Shown here piece after piece: positions 8,734 to 17,049 of a DNA stretch of 64,000 nt. Position numbers and translations under genes: made by a program. The stretch covers positions 39,590 to 103,589 of the forward strand of contig NZ_BBXC01000027.1 of NCBI RefSeq assembly GCF_001570525.1, given 5' to 3'. The stretch is from Herbidospora sakaeratensis. GTDB lineage: Bacteria; Actinomycetota; Actinomycetes; Streptosporangiales; Streptosporangiaceae. The notes under the pieces are model-generated. The model was not told where the DNA came from, made no database searches, and worked only from the letters and a program-made list of their open reading frames with translations. How positions within the stretch are numbered: the stretch's first letter is position 1; each line of letters starts with the position of its first letter.

Positions 8734-9155
8734 CGGAAAGCAACGAACGTCCCGACCCCTTCGGCTCGGCCGCCGACGAGGCGTTGAAGCTGCTCGACGC
8801 GTTGCAGCAGCGAGTCGGCCGGGAGCTCGGCAAGGGCTTCGTGAAGGGCGCCTTCTCCGGGGTGACCGGCACCACCCAGCGCCCCCGCCCGACTTCCGCC
8901 CCTCAGGATGTGTGGAGCGAGGCGGTTTCAGGGCATGATCACGAGGAGTACATCTGCCGGGCTTGCCCGGTTTGCCGGGTGATCGCGGCCCGCCGGGACG
9001 CCGGCGGCGACGTGAGTGACCATCTGATGACGGCGGGAAGCGAGTTGCTCGCGGCCTTCCGGCAGGCGGTCGACTCCCTGCAGCGCCCGTCGTCTCCGCG
9101 CGGGCCGGCTGACCCGGCGGGTGGTTCGAAGGTAGAGCACATAGATCTGGGCTGA
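8730..9155 (+). CDS. Small DUF5304-like protein with CxxC motif
   Basis: 141-aa protein of unknown function. An acidic N-terminus (TESNERPDPFG) precedes an amphipathic helix; a short cysteine motif, CRACPVC, lies near residue 75, followed by a helix-rich tail. It resembles the DUF5304-type proteins found next to the ArsA ATPase and glucokinase in actinomycetes; this is from memory of the neighbourhood. The paired CxxC could bind metal or be redox-active. The start overlaps the upstream stop (ATGA), so it is translated with the ATPase. No membrane segment or signal peptide is seen. Confidence 0.7.
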   Translation: MTESNERPDPFGSAADEALKLLDALQQRVGRELGKGFVKGAFSGVTGTTQRPRPTSAPQDVWSEAVSGHDHEEYICRACPVCRVIAARRDAGGDVSDHLMTAGSELLAAFRQAVDSLQRPSSPRGPADPAGGSKVEHIDLG

Positions 9156-9174
9156 GCCTGACGGGAGAGACGAC

Positions 9175-10119
9175 ATGGCGCTGACCATCGGCATCGACAT
9201 CGGCGGCACCAAGGTCGCGGCGGGTGTCGTCGACGCCCACGGCCTGATCGTCGAAAGTCTCCTGAAACCGACTCCGGCCGACAACCCCGCCAAGGTCGCC
9301 GAGACCGTGGCCGAGGCGATCAAGGAACTGGCCGACTCCTACGAGGTCGAGGCCGTCGGCGTCGGCGCCGCCGGCTTCATCGACGAGACCCGCAGCGTCG
9401 TCCGGTTCGCCCCCAACCTCGCCTGGCGCGAGGAACCCCTCCAGCGCAAGCTCACCGAGATGACCGGCCTGCCCATCGTGGTCGAGAACGACGCCAACGC
9501 GATGGCGTGGGGCGAGTTCCGCTTCGGGGCCGGCCGGGGCGAGAGCCACCTCATCGCCGTCACGGTCGGCACCGGCATCGGCGGCGGCCTCATCCTCGGC
9601 GGCTCCGTCTACCGGGGCCGCTGGGGCATGGGCGGCGAGCTCGGCCACATGCAGACCGTGCCCGGCGGCGTGCGGTGCGGCTGCGGCAACCTCGGCTGCT
9701 GGGAGCAGTACGCCAGCGGCAACGCCCTGGTCCGCGACGCGCAGCGGATGGCCGCCGCCGAGCCCGAACGGGCCGCGACCATGCTCAAGCTCGCCGGCGG
9801 CACCCCCGAGAGCATCGAGGGCCGCGAGATCACCGACGCCGGCCGGGCCGGCGACCCGGTCGCCCTTGAAGCGTTCGCCCACATGGCCGACTGGATCGGC
9901 CAGGGCCTGGCCGACCTGGCGTCCATCCTCGACCCCGGCTGCTTCATCCTCGGCGGCGGCGTCTCCAACGCCGCCGACCTCTGGCTCGACCGGGCCCGGG
10001 AGGCGTTCGCCGAACGCCTGACCGGCCGGGGCCACCGTCCCGTCGCCGAGGTGCGGCTGGCCGAACTCGGCGCCTCCGCCGGTGTGGTCGGCGCGGCTGA
10101 CCTGGCCCGGCTGCCCTGA
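9175..10119 (+). CDS. glkA: ROK-family glucokinase
   Basis: 314-aa cytoplasmic sugar kinase that phosphorylates glucose with ATP. The phosphate loop IDIGGTKVAAGVVD is at the N-terminus; VENDANAMAWGEFRFGAG contains the catalytic Asp in the ENDANAMA signature; GELGHM and the zinc-binding CGCGNLGCWEQYASG define the ROK family. The second ATP segment is FILGGGVSNA. A GGGAGA Shine-Dalgarno precedes the ATG. In Streptomyces the homologous enzyme also mediates glucose catabolite repression; here that is inference. The stop TGA overlaps the likely CTG start of the following nuclease gene. Confidence 0.93.
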   Translation: MALTIGIDIGGTKVAAGVVDAHGLIVESLLKPTPADNPAKVAETVAEAIKELADSYEVEAVGVGAAGFIDETRSVVRFAPNLAWREEPLQRKLTEMTGLPIVVENDANAMAWGEFRFGAGRGESHLIAVTVGTGIGGGLILGGSVYRGRWGMGGELGHMQTVPGGVRCGCGNLGCWEQYASGNALVRDAQRMAAAEPERAATMLKLAGGTPESIEGREITDAGRAGDPVALEAFAHMADWIGQGLADLASILDPGCFILGGGVSNAADLWLDRAREAFAERLTGRGHRPVAEVRLAELGASAGVVGAADLARLP

Positions 10120-10754
10120 TCCGGGTCGCCACCTACAACCTGCACGGCCTGCGTGACTCCCGCGCCGCCCTGGCGCGGGTGGTGCGTGCGCTGGCCGCCG
10201 ACGTGGTGTGCGTACAGGAACGCGGCCTCGGGCGCGCCGCAGCCCGGCTGACCGGGCTCGACCTCGCCTGCCACGCCCGGCTCTCGGGGGTGGCGGTGCT
10301 GGTCCGGCCGGGCGTCCGGGTGCTGCACGCCGAGCACCGCCGGCTGCGCTGGTTCCCGGGCCTCGAACGCCGCTCGATCGCGGTGGCCGTGGTCGAGGCC
10401 GAGGGCCTGCGCCTGGCGGCCGCCTCCTTCCACCTCGACCTGCACGCGGGGGCCCGGCTGGCGCACGCGGTCGAGATCGTGCGCCGCGTCGAGTCGGCGG
10501 CCGCCCGCTTCGACGCGGTGCCGGTGCTGGCGGGCGACCTGAACGAACTGCCGGGGGCGGCGGCGTGGAAGCACCTCGCGTCCCGCTACGCCGAGGGCGG
10601 CGACGGGGCGACGTTCGCGGGCAAGCGCATCGACGCGATCTTCACGGGACCGGGTGTGGCGGTGGTCGCCCGGGGGGTCGCGGCCGCCGGCGAGGCCGAC
10701 CTGGACGCGGCCTCGGATCACCGGCCGGTGGTGGCCGACCTGCGCCCGTTGTGA
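10116..10754 (+). CDS. Endonuclease/exonuclease/phosphatase (EEP) family protein, apparent CTG start
   Basis: 212-aa EEP-fold hydrolase (DNase I/AP endonuclease/phosphatase superfamily). Motifs: VATYNLHGLR at the very start (metal-binding Asn), VVCVQERG (Glu), LAGDLNELPG (Asp and Asn), KRIDAIF, and SDHRPVVADL (catalytic His). The only conventional start, GTG 10179, would delete the conserved NLHG strand. The frame is open to CTG 10116, which overlaps the glucokinase stop as CTGA, so a CTG (or ATC) start is likely. The 3' end overlaps the convergent deacetylase/glycosyltransferase gene by 37 bp. Confidence 0.8.
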   Translation: MIRVATYNLHGLRDSRAALARVVRALAADVVCVQERGLGRAAARLTGLDLACHARLSGVAVLVRPGVRVLHAEHRRLRWFPGLERRSIAVAVVEAEGLRLAAASFHLDLHAGARLAHAVEIVRRVESAAARFDAVPVLAGDLNELPGAAAWKHLASRYAEGGDGATFAGKRIDAIFTGPGVAVVARGVAAAGEADLDAASDHRPVVADLRPL

Positions 10755-12904
10755 ACCGCCGGCGGGTCGGCCGGGCCGTTGAAGGTGCCCTCGCGGCGCA
10801 CGCCGTGCCAGCGCAGCCGCACCCCCAGCAGGGCCGTCACCAGTGACTGGATGACCACCAGGTACATGAGCTGGCGGTAGACGAACTGCTGGAGCGGCAG
10901 GATCCACAACGCCGAGGCGCGTTCGCCGTCGAGCAGCAGGGCGTACCAGCCGATGGCCATCTGCACCGTGACGAAACCCGCCCACGCCGCCACGACCGGC
11001 AGGGGGTCGTCCACGATGACGCTGTAGACCGCCAGCAGGTCGACGACGGGCGCCAGCAGGGGCAGCAGCACGTGGAACAGCGCCAGGTAGCCGAGGCAGC
11101 GGCGGCCGAACGGGTGACGCTCGATCACGGCGTGCCGGTGTTTCCACATCGCCTGCAGGGTGCCGTAGCACCAGCGGTACCGCTGCTTCCACAACTGGCC
11201 GAGCGAGGCGGGCGCCTCGGTCCAGGCCACCGCGTTCTCCTCGTAGACCACCCGCCAGCCGGCCCGGCACAGCGCCATCGTCAGGTCGGTGTCCTCGGCG
11301 AGGGTGTCGGCGCTGACCCCGCCCAGCGCCTCCAGCGCCGACCGGCGGAACGCCCCCACGGCCCCGGGCACGGTCGCCATGCAGTCGAGCAGTTCGAAGG
11401 CGCGGCGGTCGAGGTTGAAGCCGATGACGTACTCGATGTGCTGCCAGCGGCCGATCGCGCCGCGCCGGTTGCCCACCTTGGTGTTGCCGCTCACCGCGCC
11501 GACCGCCGGGTCGGCCAGCCGCCGGACGAGGCGGCCGATCGTGGCGCGTTCGAAGACGGTGTCGCCGTCGAGCATGATGAGCAGTTCGTGCGAGGCGTGC
11601 GCGAGGCCGGTGTTGAGCGCGGCCGACTTGCCGCCGTTGGGGCGGCGGATCACCCGTACGCCGGGGAAGCCCGCCGCCAGGTCGGCGGTGCCGTCGGTCG
11701 AGCCGTCGTCGACGACGATGATCTCGACCTCGCCGGGATAGCCGGTGGCCACCAGCGAGCGCACCGTCGCCTCGATGCCCGCCGCCTCGTTGTAGGCCGG
11801 CACGATCACGCTCACCGGCGGCGGGCCGGGCCACACCCGCACGGAGTGTTTCCGCCGGGTGCCCCCTCGCGTCTGGTGGGCGTGCACCGCCGCGAGCACG
11901 ACGAAGAAGCCGAACCGCCCCAGGGTGAGCGCCCCGGCGGCGACCAGCGCCCAGCCCAGCACGTCGACGAAGGTCTCGGAGGCCCGCTGGGCGACGTTGA
12001 GCGCGCCGCCGAAGAACCGGTCGACCCCGCCGGCCCGCCGGTGGGCCGACGGCATGCCGATCGCCTCGCTCACCGTGACGGCCCGGTAGCCCTGCCCCGT
12101 CAACGTCTCCAGGGCACGGCCGAGGGTCTCGTCCGATTCGCGCATCGTGACGACCGCGCCCGCGCCCCGCGCCGGCGTCGACTCCGCGTCGAGGTCGCTC
12201 AGGACGATCAGGTGACCTTCGGCGGCCAGCCCTTTCATGGCCTCCCACTGGGAGGCCGTGGTCGCCGAGGCGAGGCCGGAGTGGGGCGGGCGGGCCAGGG
12301 TCGTGTGCAGGCCCGTCGCGCCCGCCAGCGCCCGCTGCGTGAGCGAGGACTCCAGCCGGAGCCGCCAGCCGGGCACCTGGGTCAGGTCGGCGTGGGAGTA
12401 GCCGTGGTTGCCCAGCTCGTGGCCCTCGGCGACGATGCGCCGCGCCAGGTCGGGGTGGCGCGCCACCTTCGAGCCGACCACGAAGAACGTGGCCTTGGCG
12501 CCGTGTTCGGCCAGCACGTCGAGCACCCGCGGGGTCGAGACGGGATCGGGGCCGTCGTCGAACGTCAGCGCGACGGTCCGGCCCGGCACGCGCACGCTGG
12601 TGGGCCGGCCTCCCGTCACGTTGACGACGGGGCCGCCGCGCCGGACGGCGGCCGACTCTGCGGACGAGTGGTCGGCGGCGGGCGGCGGCGGCCGCGTCTC
12701 GCCGACGACGTCGGTGGCGTGTCCGTTGAGCGTCAGCGCCGCGGCGACGAGCAGCAGTCCGGCGGCGAACAGGAACCAGTGCCCCCGGGGCCCGGACGGC
12801 GCGCCGGTCGTGGCGGTCGGCGCCGACGGCGGCCCGGGGCGCCGGCGCGGGGAGCGGCCCCTGGGCGGCGGCCGGGTCCGGCCACCGGGCCCGGCCGGCG
12901 TCAT
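10718..12904 (-). CDS. Fused NodB polysaccharide deacetylase and GT2 glycosyltransferase
   Basis: 728-aa membrane protein with two enzymes in one chain. After a basic, proline-rich cytoplasmic tail and one helix (about 42-62), the extracellular NodB domain has TFDDGPDP (near 113, metal-binding Asp) and GNHGYSHADL (near 165, His pair). A further membrane helix follows (about 305-330), then a processive GT2 domain: VIVPAYNEAAG, VVDDGSTDG (near 395), LDGDTVF (near 443), EDTDLT (near 533) and QRYRW (near 571), then helices at the C-terminus. This suggests synthesis plus de-N-acetylation of an amino-sugar polymer. The ATG overlaps the stop of the upstream companion gene (ATGA). Confidence 0.88.
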   Translation of the reverse strand: MTPAGPGGRTRPPPRGRSPRRRPGPPSAPTATTGAPSGPRGHWFLFAAGLLLVAAALTLNGHATDVVGETRPPPPAADHSSAESAAVRRGGPVVNVTGGRPTSVRVPGRTVALTFDDGPDPVSTPRVLDVLAEHGAKATFFVVGSKVARHPDLARRIVAEGHELGNHGYSHADLTQVPGWRLRLESSLTQRALAGATGLHTTLARPPHSGLASATTASQWEAMKGLAAEGHLIVLSDLDAESTPARGAGAVVTMRESDETLGRALETLTGQGYRAVTVSEAIGMPSAHRRAGGVDRFFGGALNVAQRASETFVDVLGWALVAAGALTLGRFGFFVVLAAVHAHQTRGGTRRKHSVRVWPGPPPVSVIVPAYNEAAGIEATVRSLVATGYPGEVEIIVVDDGSTDGTADLAAGFPGVRVIRRPNGGKSAALNTGLAHASHELLIMLDGDTVFERATIGRLVRRLADPAVGAVSGNTKVGNRRGAIGRWQHIEYVIGFNLDRRAFELLDCMATVPGAVGAFRRSALEALGGVSADTLAEDTDLTMALCRAGWRVVYEENAVAWTEAPASLGQLWKQRYRWCYGTLQAMWKHRHAVIERHPFGRRCLGYLALFHVLLPLLAPVVDLLAVYSVIVDDPLPVVAAWAGFVTVQMAIGWYALLLDGERASALWILPLQQFVYRQLMYLVVIQSLVTALLGVRLRWHGVRREGTFNGPADPPAVHNGRRSATTGR

Positions 12905-13413
12905 CGGATCGTCAGGTCGAGGTCGATCAGGCCGCCGCCCTGGTCGGCCGGCACGCCGGGGGAGGCGTCGGCCTCGGGGGTGGTCGCGAAGTCGGGCGCC
13001 GAAGCGCTCGGCGCCGGGCTGCTCGATGGCTCCGGATGAGGTGAGGGCTCCGGATGGGGTGTGGGCTCCGGGCTGGGTGAGGGCCGCGGGGTCGCCGGTG
13101 GCGAGGCCGGGCGGGCGACGCCGACGGCGGGGCGGATCGCCGGGGGCGTCGGCGACGCCGACGGGCGCGCGAGGCGGCTCGGCCGGGCCTCCATCGCGGG
13201 ACCGGACGTGGCCAGGTCGGCCGAGCCTCCCCGCCGCTCGCCCGGCCAGCCGTGCACCGAGAGCCGCGTGTCGGACAGCAGGCCGCCGACCACGATCGCG
13301 AGCAGTGCCACGAGCGGGACGCTCGACCCGATCGACACCATCGTCATCAACCGGCGGCGGCGGCCGCTGTGATCAAGAAAGACGGCTTTTGTCGGATATT
13401 TATCAGGAAGCAC
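12901..13413 (-). CDS. Proline-rich single-pass membrane protein, partner of the NodB-GT2 gene
   Basis: 170 aa of unknown function. The N-terminus is basic (HSGRRRRLMT), followed by one transmembrane helix (SSVPLVALLAIVVGGLL) and then an extracellular tail dominated by Pro/Ser/Glu, including near-identical PHPEPSPHPEP units that correspond to a short DNA direct repeat around 13028-13090. Such tails can span the wall. The GTG at 13413 is chosen because a TACCAT box (13425-13420 on this strand) lies 6 nt upstream, again a leaderless layout. It is translationally coupled to the deacetylase/glycosyltransferase, so the two likely form one envelope polysaccharide unit. Confidence 0.65.
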   Translation of the reverse strand: MLPDKYPTKAVFLDHSGRRRRLMTMVSIGSSVPLVALLAIVVGGLLSDTRLSVHGWPGERRGGSADLATSGPAMEARPSRLARPSASPTPPAIRPAVGVARPASPPATPRPSPSPEPTPHPEPSPHPEPSSSPAPSASAPDFATTPEADASPGVPADQGGGLIDLDLTIR

Positions 13414-13783
13414 GAGTAAATGGTAGTGACCTGGATAACGCGGGGATGACCGATCCCATTCGATAAAAGGAGCCCAGGTTGCGGCGAATATGCCGTCTGA
13501 GGCTCTGACCAGGTCCGTTCGGGTGGTAAATGTCTTACTTTGGCAGTATTTCTGCACTGGGTTTCGTGGTCGTCGTGCCGAATGACGGATAAAGGGCTCC
13601 GGCGATTCGGGGCGTCCGCGGGCCCGCCGTCCGCCGTTTGCCCGAGTCCTTTCCCGGCCCTGGACTGTTCGGGGGTTTGGGGTGGGTGATCTATGGACCG
13701 ATGAGGGCCATCGGGGGTGGTCTTGACCGGGGGATTTCCGTCCTATCGCCCGCGGGGGCCGCGCGTCCCCGTACGATTTGTTC
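13414..13783. promoter_or_regulatory. Gene-free divergent promoter region
   Basis: About 370 nt separate two divergent genes. The part from 13414 to about 13560 is markedly less GC-rich. At the left edge TACCAT serves the minus-strand gene; at the right edge TACGAT (13772-13777) lies 6 nt before the ATG at 13784. Open frames that cross this region lack any recognisable protein character. I saw no tRNA or small RNA fold. Confidence 0.55.
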
Positions 13784-14920
13784 ATGCCCCGCCGCTTGAT
13801 GCGGTGTGCGGTGCCGTTGTGTGTGTTCCTCGCCGGTCTGCTGGCCGGCCAGCTCCCGCTCGCACCATCGCTCGCGCACGTGTCCACCGCCTCCGCCTGG
13901 TCCGCGACCGTTCCCGACGAGGTCGTGCGGCAGGCGTCGTCGGCGCGCCTGGGCCGGGACGCCGCGCTCGCCGACGTCAGCGGGGTGTCCGGCACGGCCG
14001 TCTGGGCCGTCGGGCAGACCGGGCTCTGGGACGTCTGGCGCAACCGCGGCATCGTCACCCGCTGGAACGGCGCCTCCTGGACCGAGGTGCCCACGCGGGG
14101 CGACGCCACCGGGGCCGGGCCGCTGCGGTCGGTCAGCGCGGTCTCCGACACCGAGGTCTGGGTGGTCGGCGACGGCCACGACGGCGTGCCCTACCTCGGC
14201 CGGGGCGGGGGCGGCGGCATCGACCGCGTCGTGGTGCCCCAGGTCCGCGCGGGCGACTGGTTGCGCGCGGTGGCGGCCGAACCCGGCAAGGCGGTGGTCG
14301 TCGGCAGCCGCGGCGGCCGCGTGCTCGTGGTGACGAGCGGGCCCGCGTGGAAGGTGCACGAAGGCCCCGACGGCGTGCTCCACGGCGTCGCGCTGCGCGG
14401 CAAGGACGGCTGGGCCGTCGGCAACAACGGCGACGAGCCGCTGATCATGCGGCTGTCGGGCGGGACCTGGAAGCCGGTGAGCCTGCCCGGCGTCGAGGGC
14501 GGCTACCTGCGCGACGTCTACATCACCAGCGCCAGGCGCGCGGTCGCGGTCGGCGGCGTGTTCACCGACGACGGCACCACCCTCCCGCTGATCCTGCGCT
14601 GGGACGGCAAGAAGTGGCACCGCGAGAACCTGCCCGACGGCGACGCCGAACTCTACGGCGTGACCGGCGACGGCAAGGGCGGCTACTGGGCGTCGGGCTA
14701 CGACGCCGAACGCCCCGGCGAGGCCTTCCTGCTCCGCTACACCGACAAGAAGTGGAAGCCGCTGCGCGGCGACGCCGGGACCGGCGACCGGTCGGTGCGG
14801 CTCCAGGCGGTCGTGCGCGCCGACGACGTGACGATGGCCGTCGGCCACGTGCTCGCCGACGACCACTACAGCGACCTGGTCGAGACCTTCGGCCCGGCGG
14901 CCGCCTCGACCGTGCGCTGA
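13784..14920 (+). CDS. Secreted beta-propeller-like repeat protein
   Basis: 378-aa predicted secreted protein. The N-terminus MPRRLMRCAVPLCVFLAGLLAGQL is a signal peptide, possibly with the Cys as a lipid site. The mature part repeats a roughly 45-50 residue unit in which a WAVGQTG / WVVGDGH / WAVGNNG / YWASGYD strand alternates with RWNGASWTEV / RWDGKKWHRE / YTDKKWKPL strands, typical of a beta-propeller. There are no catalytic signatures; a binding or structural role at the wall is the best guess. Start: ATG 13784, 6 nt after a TACGAT -10 box, with no Shine-Dalgarno. A TTG at 13778 is less likely. Confidence 0.75.
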   Translation: MPRRLMRCAVPLCVFLAGLLAGQLPLAPSLAHVSTASAWSATVPDEVVRQASSARLGRDAALADVSGVSGTAVWAVGQTGLWDVWRNRGIVTRWNGASWTEVPTRGDATGAGPLRSVSAVSDTEVWVVGDGHDGVPYLGRGGGGGIDRVVVPQVRAGDWLRAVAAEPGKAVVVGSRGGRVLVVTSGPAWKVHEGPDGVLHGVALRGKDGWAVGNNGDEPLIMRLSGGTWKPVSLPGVEGGYLRDVYITSARRAVAVGGVFTDDGTTLPLILRWDGKKWHRENLPDGDAELYGVTGDGKGGYWASGYDAERPGEAFLLRYTDKKWKPLRGDAGTGDRSVRLQAVVRADDVTMAVGHVLADDHYSDLVETFGPAAASTVR

Positions 14921-14924
14921 CGGC

Positions 14925-15386
14925 TCAGATCACCGCACCGTCGTCCCAGCCCGAGTCGTTGGGCGGGCCGTCGCCCATGCGGACCACCAGGGCCACGAAG
15001 CCGCCGATGAACGAGGCCACCGCCGTGAAGACGATCCACGGGTCCATCGGGAGCTTCAGCATCGCGGCCAGCAGCAGGTAGGCGGGCCCGCCGAACAGCG
15101 CGGTCCAGGCCACCCGGGTCACCAGGTCGGCCTTCGGCAGCGGCGGGGGAGGCGGCGGGACGTAGTGGTCGTGGTCGTCGTCTTCGGCCGGTTCGCCGTC
15201 GGTCTCGTCGCGGGGTTCGTCGACCTCGTCGAGCTCTTTGGGCGTGGGCTTGGGCGCCGGCTCCTCGCCGTCCGGGACGTTCTCCCGGTCGGGCCATGGC
15301 CGGTCGGCCGGATCGTCTCCGGCGCTCTCGTTGAATGAGGCGACGATTTGACGCCAGACCTCGTCTTCGTCACTCTGCGGCGTCAC
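14925..15386 (-). CDS. Small membrane protein with acidic N-terminal tail
   Basis: 153 aa, function unknown. The first 85 residues are hydrophilic and very acidic (EVDEPRDETDGEPAEDDD), followed by a run of six prolines; the last third contains two hydrophobic helices (about 88-106 and 113-133) and a short tail. This two-helix architecture with a disordered acidic tail is common among conserved actinobacterial membrane proteins near the esterase and PlsC genes. It begins with GTG 12 nt after the esterase stop and is probably in the same transcript. The next gene on the plus strand ends 4 nt away. Confidence 0.7.
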   Translation of the reverse strand: MTPQSDEDEVWRQIVASFNESAGDDPADRPWPDRENVPDGEEPAPKPTPKELDEVDEPRDETDGEPAEDDDHDHYVPPPPPPLPKADLVTRVAWTALFGGPAYLLLAAMLKLPMDPWIVFTAVASFIGGFVALVVRMGDGPPNDSGWDDGAVI

Positions 15387-15398
15387 ATCGATCCCAGG

Positions 15399-16163
15399 TC
15401 ACAGGTCTTTGGTCAAGGGTACCGAGGCGTGCGCCCGGACGAAGTCGAGGCTCCCCGAGAAGATGAGCGGGGCGTCGTTGTCGAGCGTCGCCACGTGGTA
15501 GCTGTTCGCGCACTCCCGGATTTCCAGGTTCTCTCCCATTCTGTCGCGCAGGAACGCCACGCTGGCCGCTTTGACCACATGATCTTCCGGAGACCGGTAG
15601 ACGAGCACCGGTTGCGTGATCTTCGACAGTCCGGCCTGGGTGAGCCGCCACAACTTGGGCAGCGTGGCCGCCGCCTTCACGGGGGTCCGCGTGTACGCCA
15701 GCTCGGTCGCCCCCGCCTTCTTGATGTCGTTGGCCACCCCCGCCACCGAGGGCAGCACCCACTTGAGGACCGGCGCGAAGTTGAGCGCCGGGTTGTCGTT
15801 CACGACCGACGGGTTGACCAGCACCAGCCCCCGCACGGCCGGGCCGTGCACCTCGGCCAGTCGCAGGCCCATGCAGCCGCCCATCGACAGGCCCATCACG
15901 AAAACGTCCGCGCACTTGGACTTCAGCACCGTGAAGGCCCGGTCTATTTCGGCGTACCAGTCTTCCCAGCGGGTGCGGTTCATTTCCTGCCAGGTGGTTC
16001 CATGCCCGGGCAATCGGGGCAGTGAGACCGTCAGCCCGGCTTCCGCGAGGTGTTCACCCCACGGGCGCAGCGACTGCGGCGTCCCCGTGAAGCCGTGGCA
16101 GAGCAGCACCCCGACCGGTCCGCCCTCGTGGTGGTAGGGCTCCGCGCCCGGCAACAACGGCAT
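15399..16163 (-). CDS. Alpha/beta hydrolase (carboxylesterase/lipase-like)
   Basis: 254-aa cytoplasmic serine hydrolase. Oxyanion-hole region LLCHGFTGTPQS lies near the N-terminus; nucleophile elbow GLSMGG places the catalytic Ser near residue 91; the acid is in YRSPEDHVV and the His in NSYHVATLD. Size and motifs match the Est30-type carboxylesterases that hydrolyse short acyl esters or monoacylglycerols. Start is ATG 16163 with a GGGAGG Shine-Dalgarno 4 nt upstream. It is divergent from the acyltransferase gene, separated by about 125 nt containing promoter-like CATATT (minus strand) and CAAGAT (plus strand) boxes. Confidence 0.83.
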   Translation of the reverse strand: MPLLPGAEPYHHEGGPVGVLLCHGFTGTPQSLRPWGEHLAEAGLTVSLPRLPGHGTTWQEMNRTRWEDWYAEIDRAFTVLKSKCADVFVMGLSMGGCMGLRLAEVHGPAVRGLVLVNPSVVNDNPALNFAPVLKWVLPSVAGVANDIKKAGATELAYTRTPVKAAATLPKLWRLTQAGLSKITQPVLVYRSPEDHVVKAASVAFLRDRMGENLEIRECANSYHVATLDNDAPLIFSGSLDFVRAHASVPLTKDL

Positions 16164-16287
16164 GGCACCTCCCGATGGGAAATATGCCCGATAGTCGCAC
16201 GTTAAGCCGTAGTCGTGCGAGAGGAGAGGGCGTGGCAAGATGACACGAACAGATGGCACAGGCAATGCCGAGAGAAGGAGCCCCTGA

Positions 16288-16995
16288 GTGTTCTACTGGG
16301 TGGTCAAGGCCATCCTCTGGCCCTTCCTCCACTTCGTCTTCCGCCCGTGGGCGGAAGGGGTGGACAACGTGCCGAAAGAGGGGCCGGTCATCCTGGCCGG
16401 AAATCACCTGTCGTTCGCCGACCACTTCTTCGGGGCGCTGTTCCTGCCCCGCAAGGTCATCTCCCTCGGCAAGTCCGACTACTTCACCGGTTCCGGCCTG
16501 AAAGGCCTGGTCAGCCGGGCGTTCTTCTCCGGGGTCGGCACCGTCCCGATCGACCGGTCGGGCGGCAAGGCCAGTGAGGCCGCGCTCAACACCGGCCTGC
16601 GGGTCCTGGGCGAGGACAACGTGCTGGGCATCTACCCCGAGGGCACCCGCTCGCCCGACGGCCGCCTCTACAAGGGCAAGACCGGCGTGGCCCGGCTCGC
16701 CCTCGAGTCGCGGGCGCCGGTCATCCCGTGGGCCATGGTCAACACCTTCGAGATGATGCCCCCCGGCCGGCTCGTCCCCAAGCTCGGCATCCGCCCCGGC
16801 GTCCGCTACGGCAAGCCGCTCGACTTCTCCCGTTACTACGGGATGGAGAACGACTTCCACGTGCTGCGCGCGGTCACCGACGAGATCATGTACGCCCTCA
16901 TGGAACTCTCCGGCCAGGAATACGTCGACAAGTACGCGGCCAGCGCGAAGGTCGAGATGGTCCGCGCCGCCAAGGCGGCCAAAGAGAACCCGTGA
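16288..16995 (+). CDS. plsC: 1-acyl-sn-glycerol-3-phosphate acyltransferase (PlsC family)
   Basis: 235-aa membrane-associated acyltransferase for phosphatidic acid synthesis. Motif I is NHLSFADHFF (catalytic His near residue 39, Asp four residues on), motif II region GVGTVPIDRS, motif III YPEGTRSPDG (near 115-123), and motif IV VIPWAMVNT. An N-terminal hydrophobic segment, YWVVKAILWPFLHFVF, anchors it. The GTG start follows GAAGGAGCCCCTGA, a good Shine-Dalgarno. A strong hairpin terminator follows the stop. The PlsC fold also occurs in other lysolipid acyltransferases, so exact acceptor specificity is not proven. Confidence 0.85.
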   Translation: MFYWVVKAILWPFLHFVFRPWAEGVDNVPKEGPVILAGNHLSFADHFFGALFLPRKVISLGKSDYFTGSGLKGLVSRAFFSGVGTVPIDRSGGKASEAALNTGLRVLGEDNVLGIYPEGTRSPDGRLYKGKTGVARLALESRAPVIPWAMVNTFEMMPPGRLVPKLGIRPGVRYGKPLDFSRYYGMENDFHVLRAVTDEIMYALMELSGQEYVDKYAASAKVEMVRAAKAAKENP

Positions 16996-17006
16996 TCTTA
17001 CTTCGT

Positions 17007-17041
17007 AAAGGGCCCGGGCTTCGGCGGAGTCCGGGCCCTTT
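17007..17041. terminator. Bidirectional intrinsic terminator
   Basis: AAAGGGCCCGG (17007-17017) pairs with CCGGGCCCTTT (17031-17041) around a 13-nt loop, with A-rich and T-rich flanks. It lies between the convergent plsC and VWA genes and can serve both strands. Confidence 0.85.
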
Positions 17042-17049
17042 CTCTTCTC

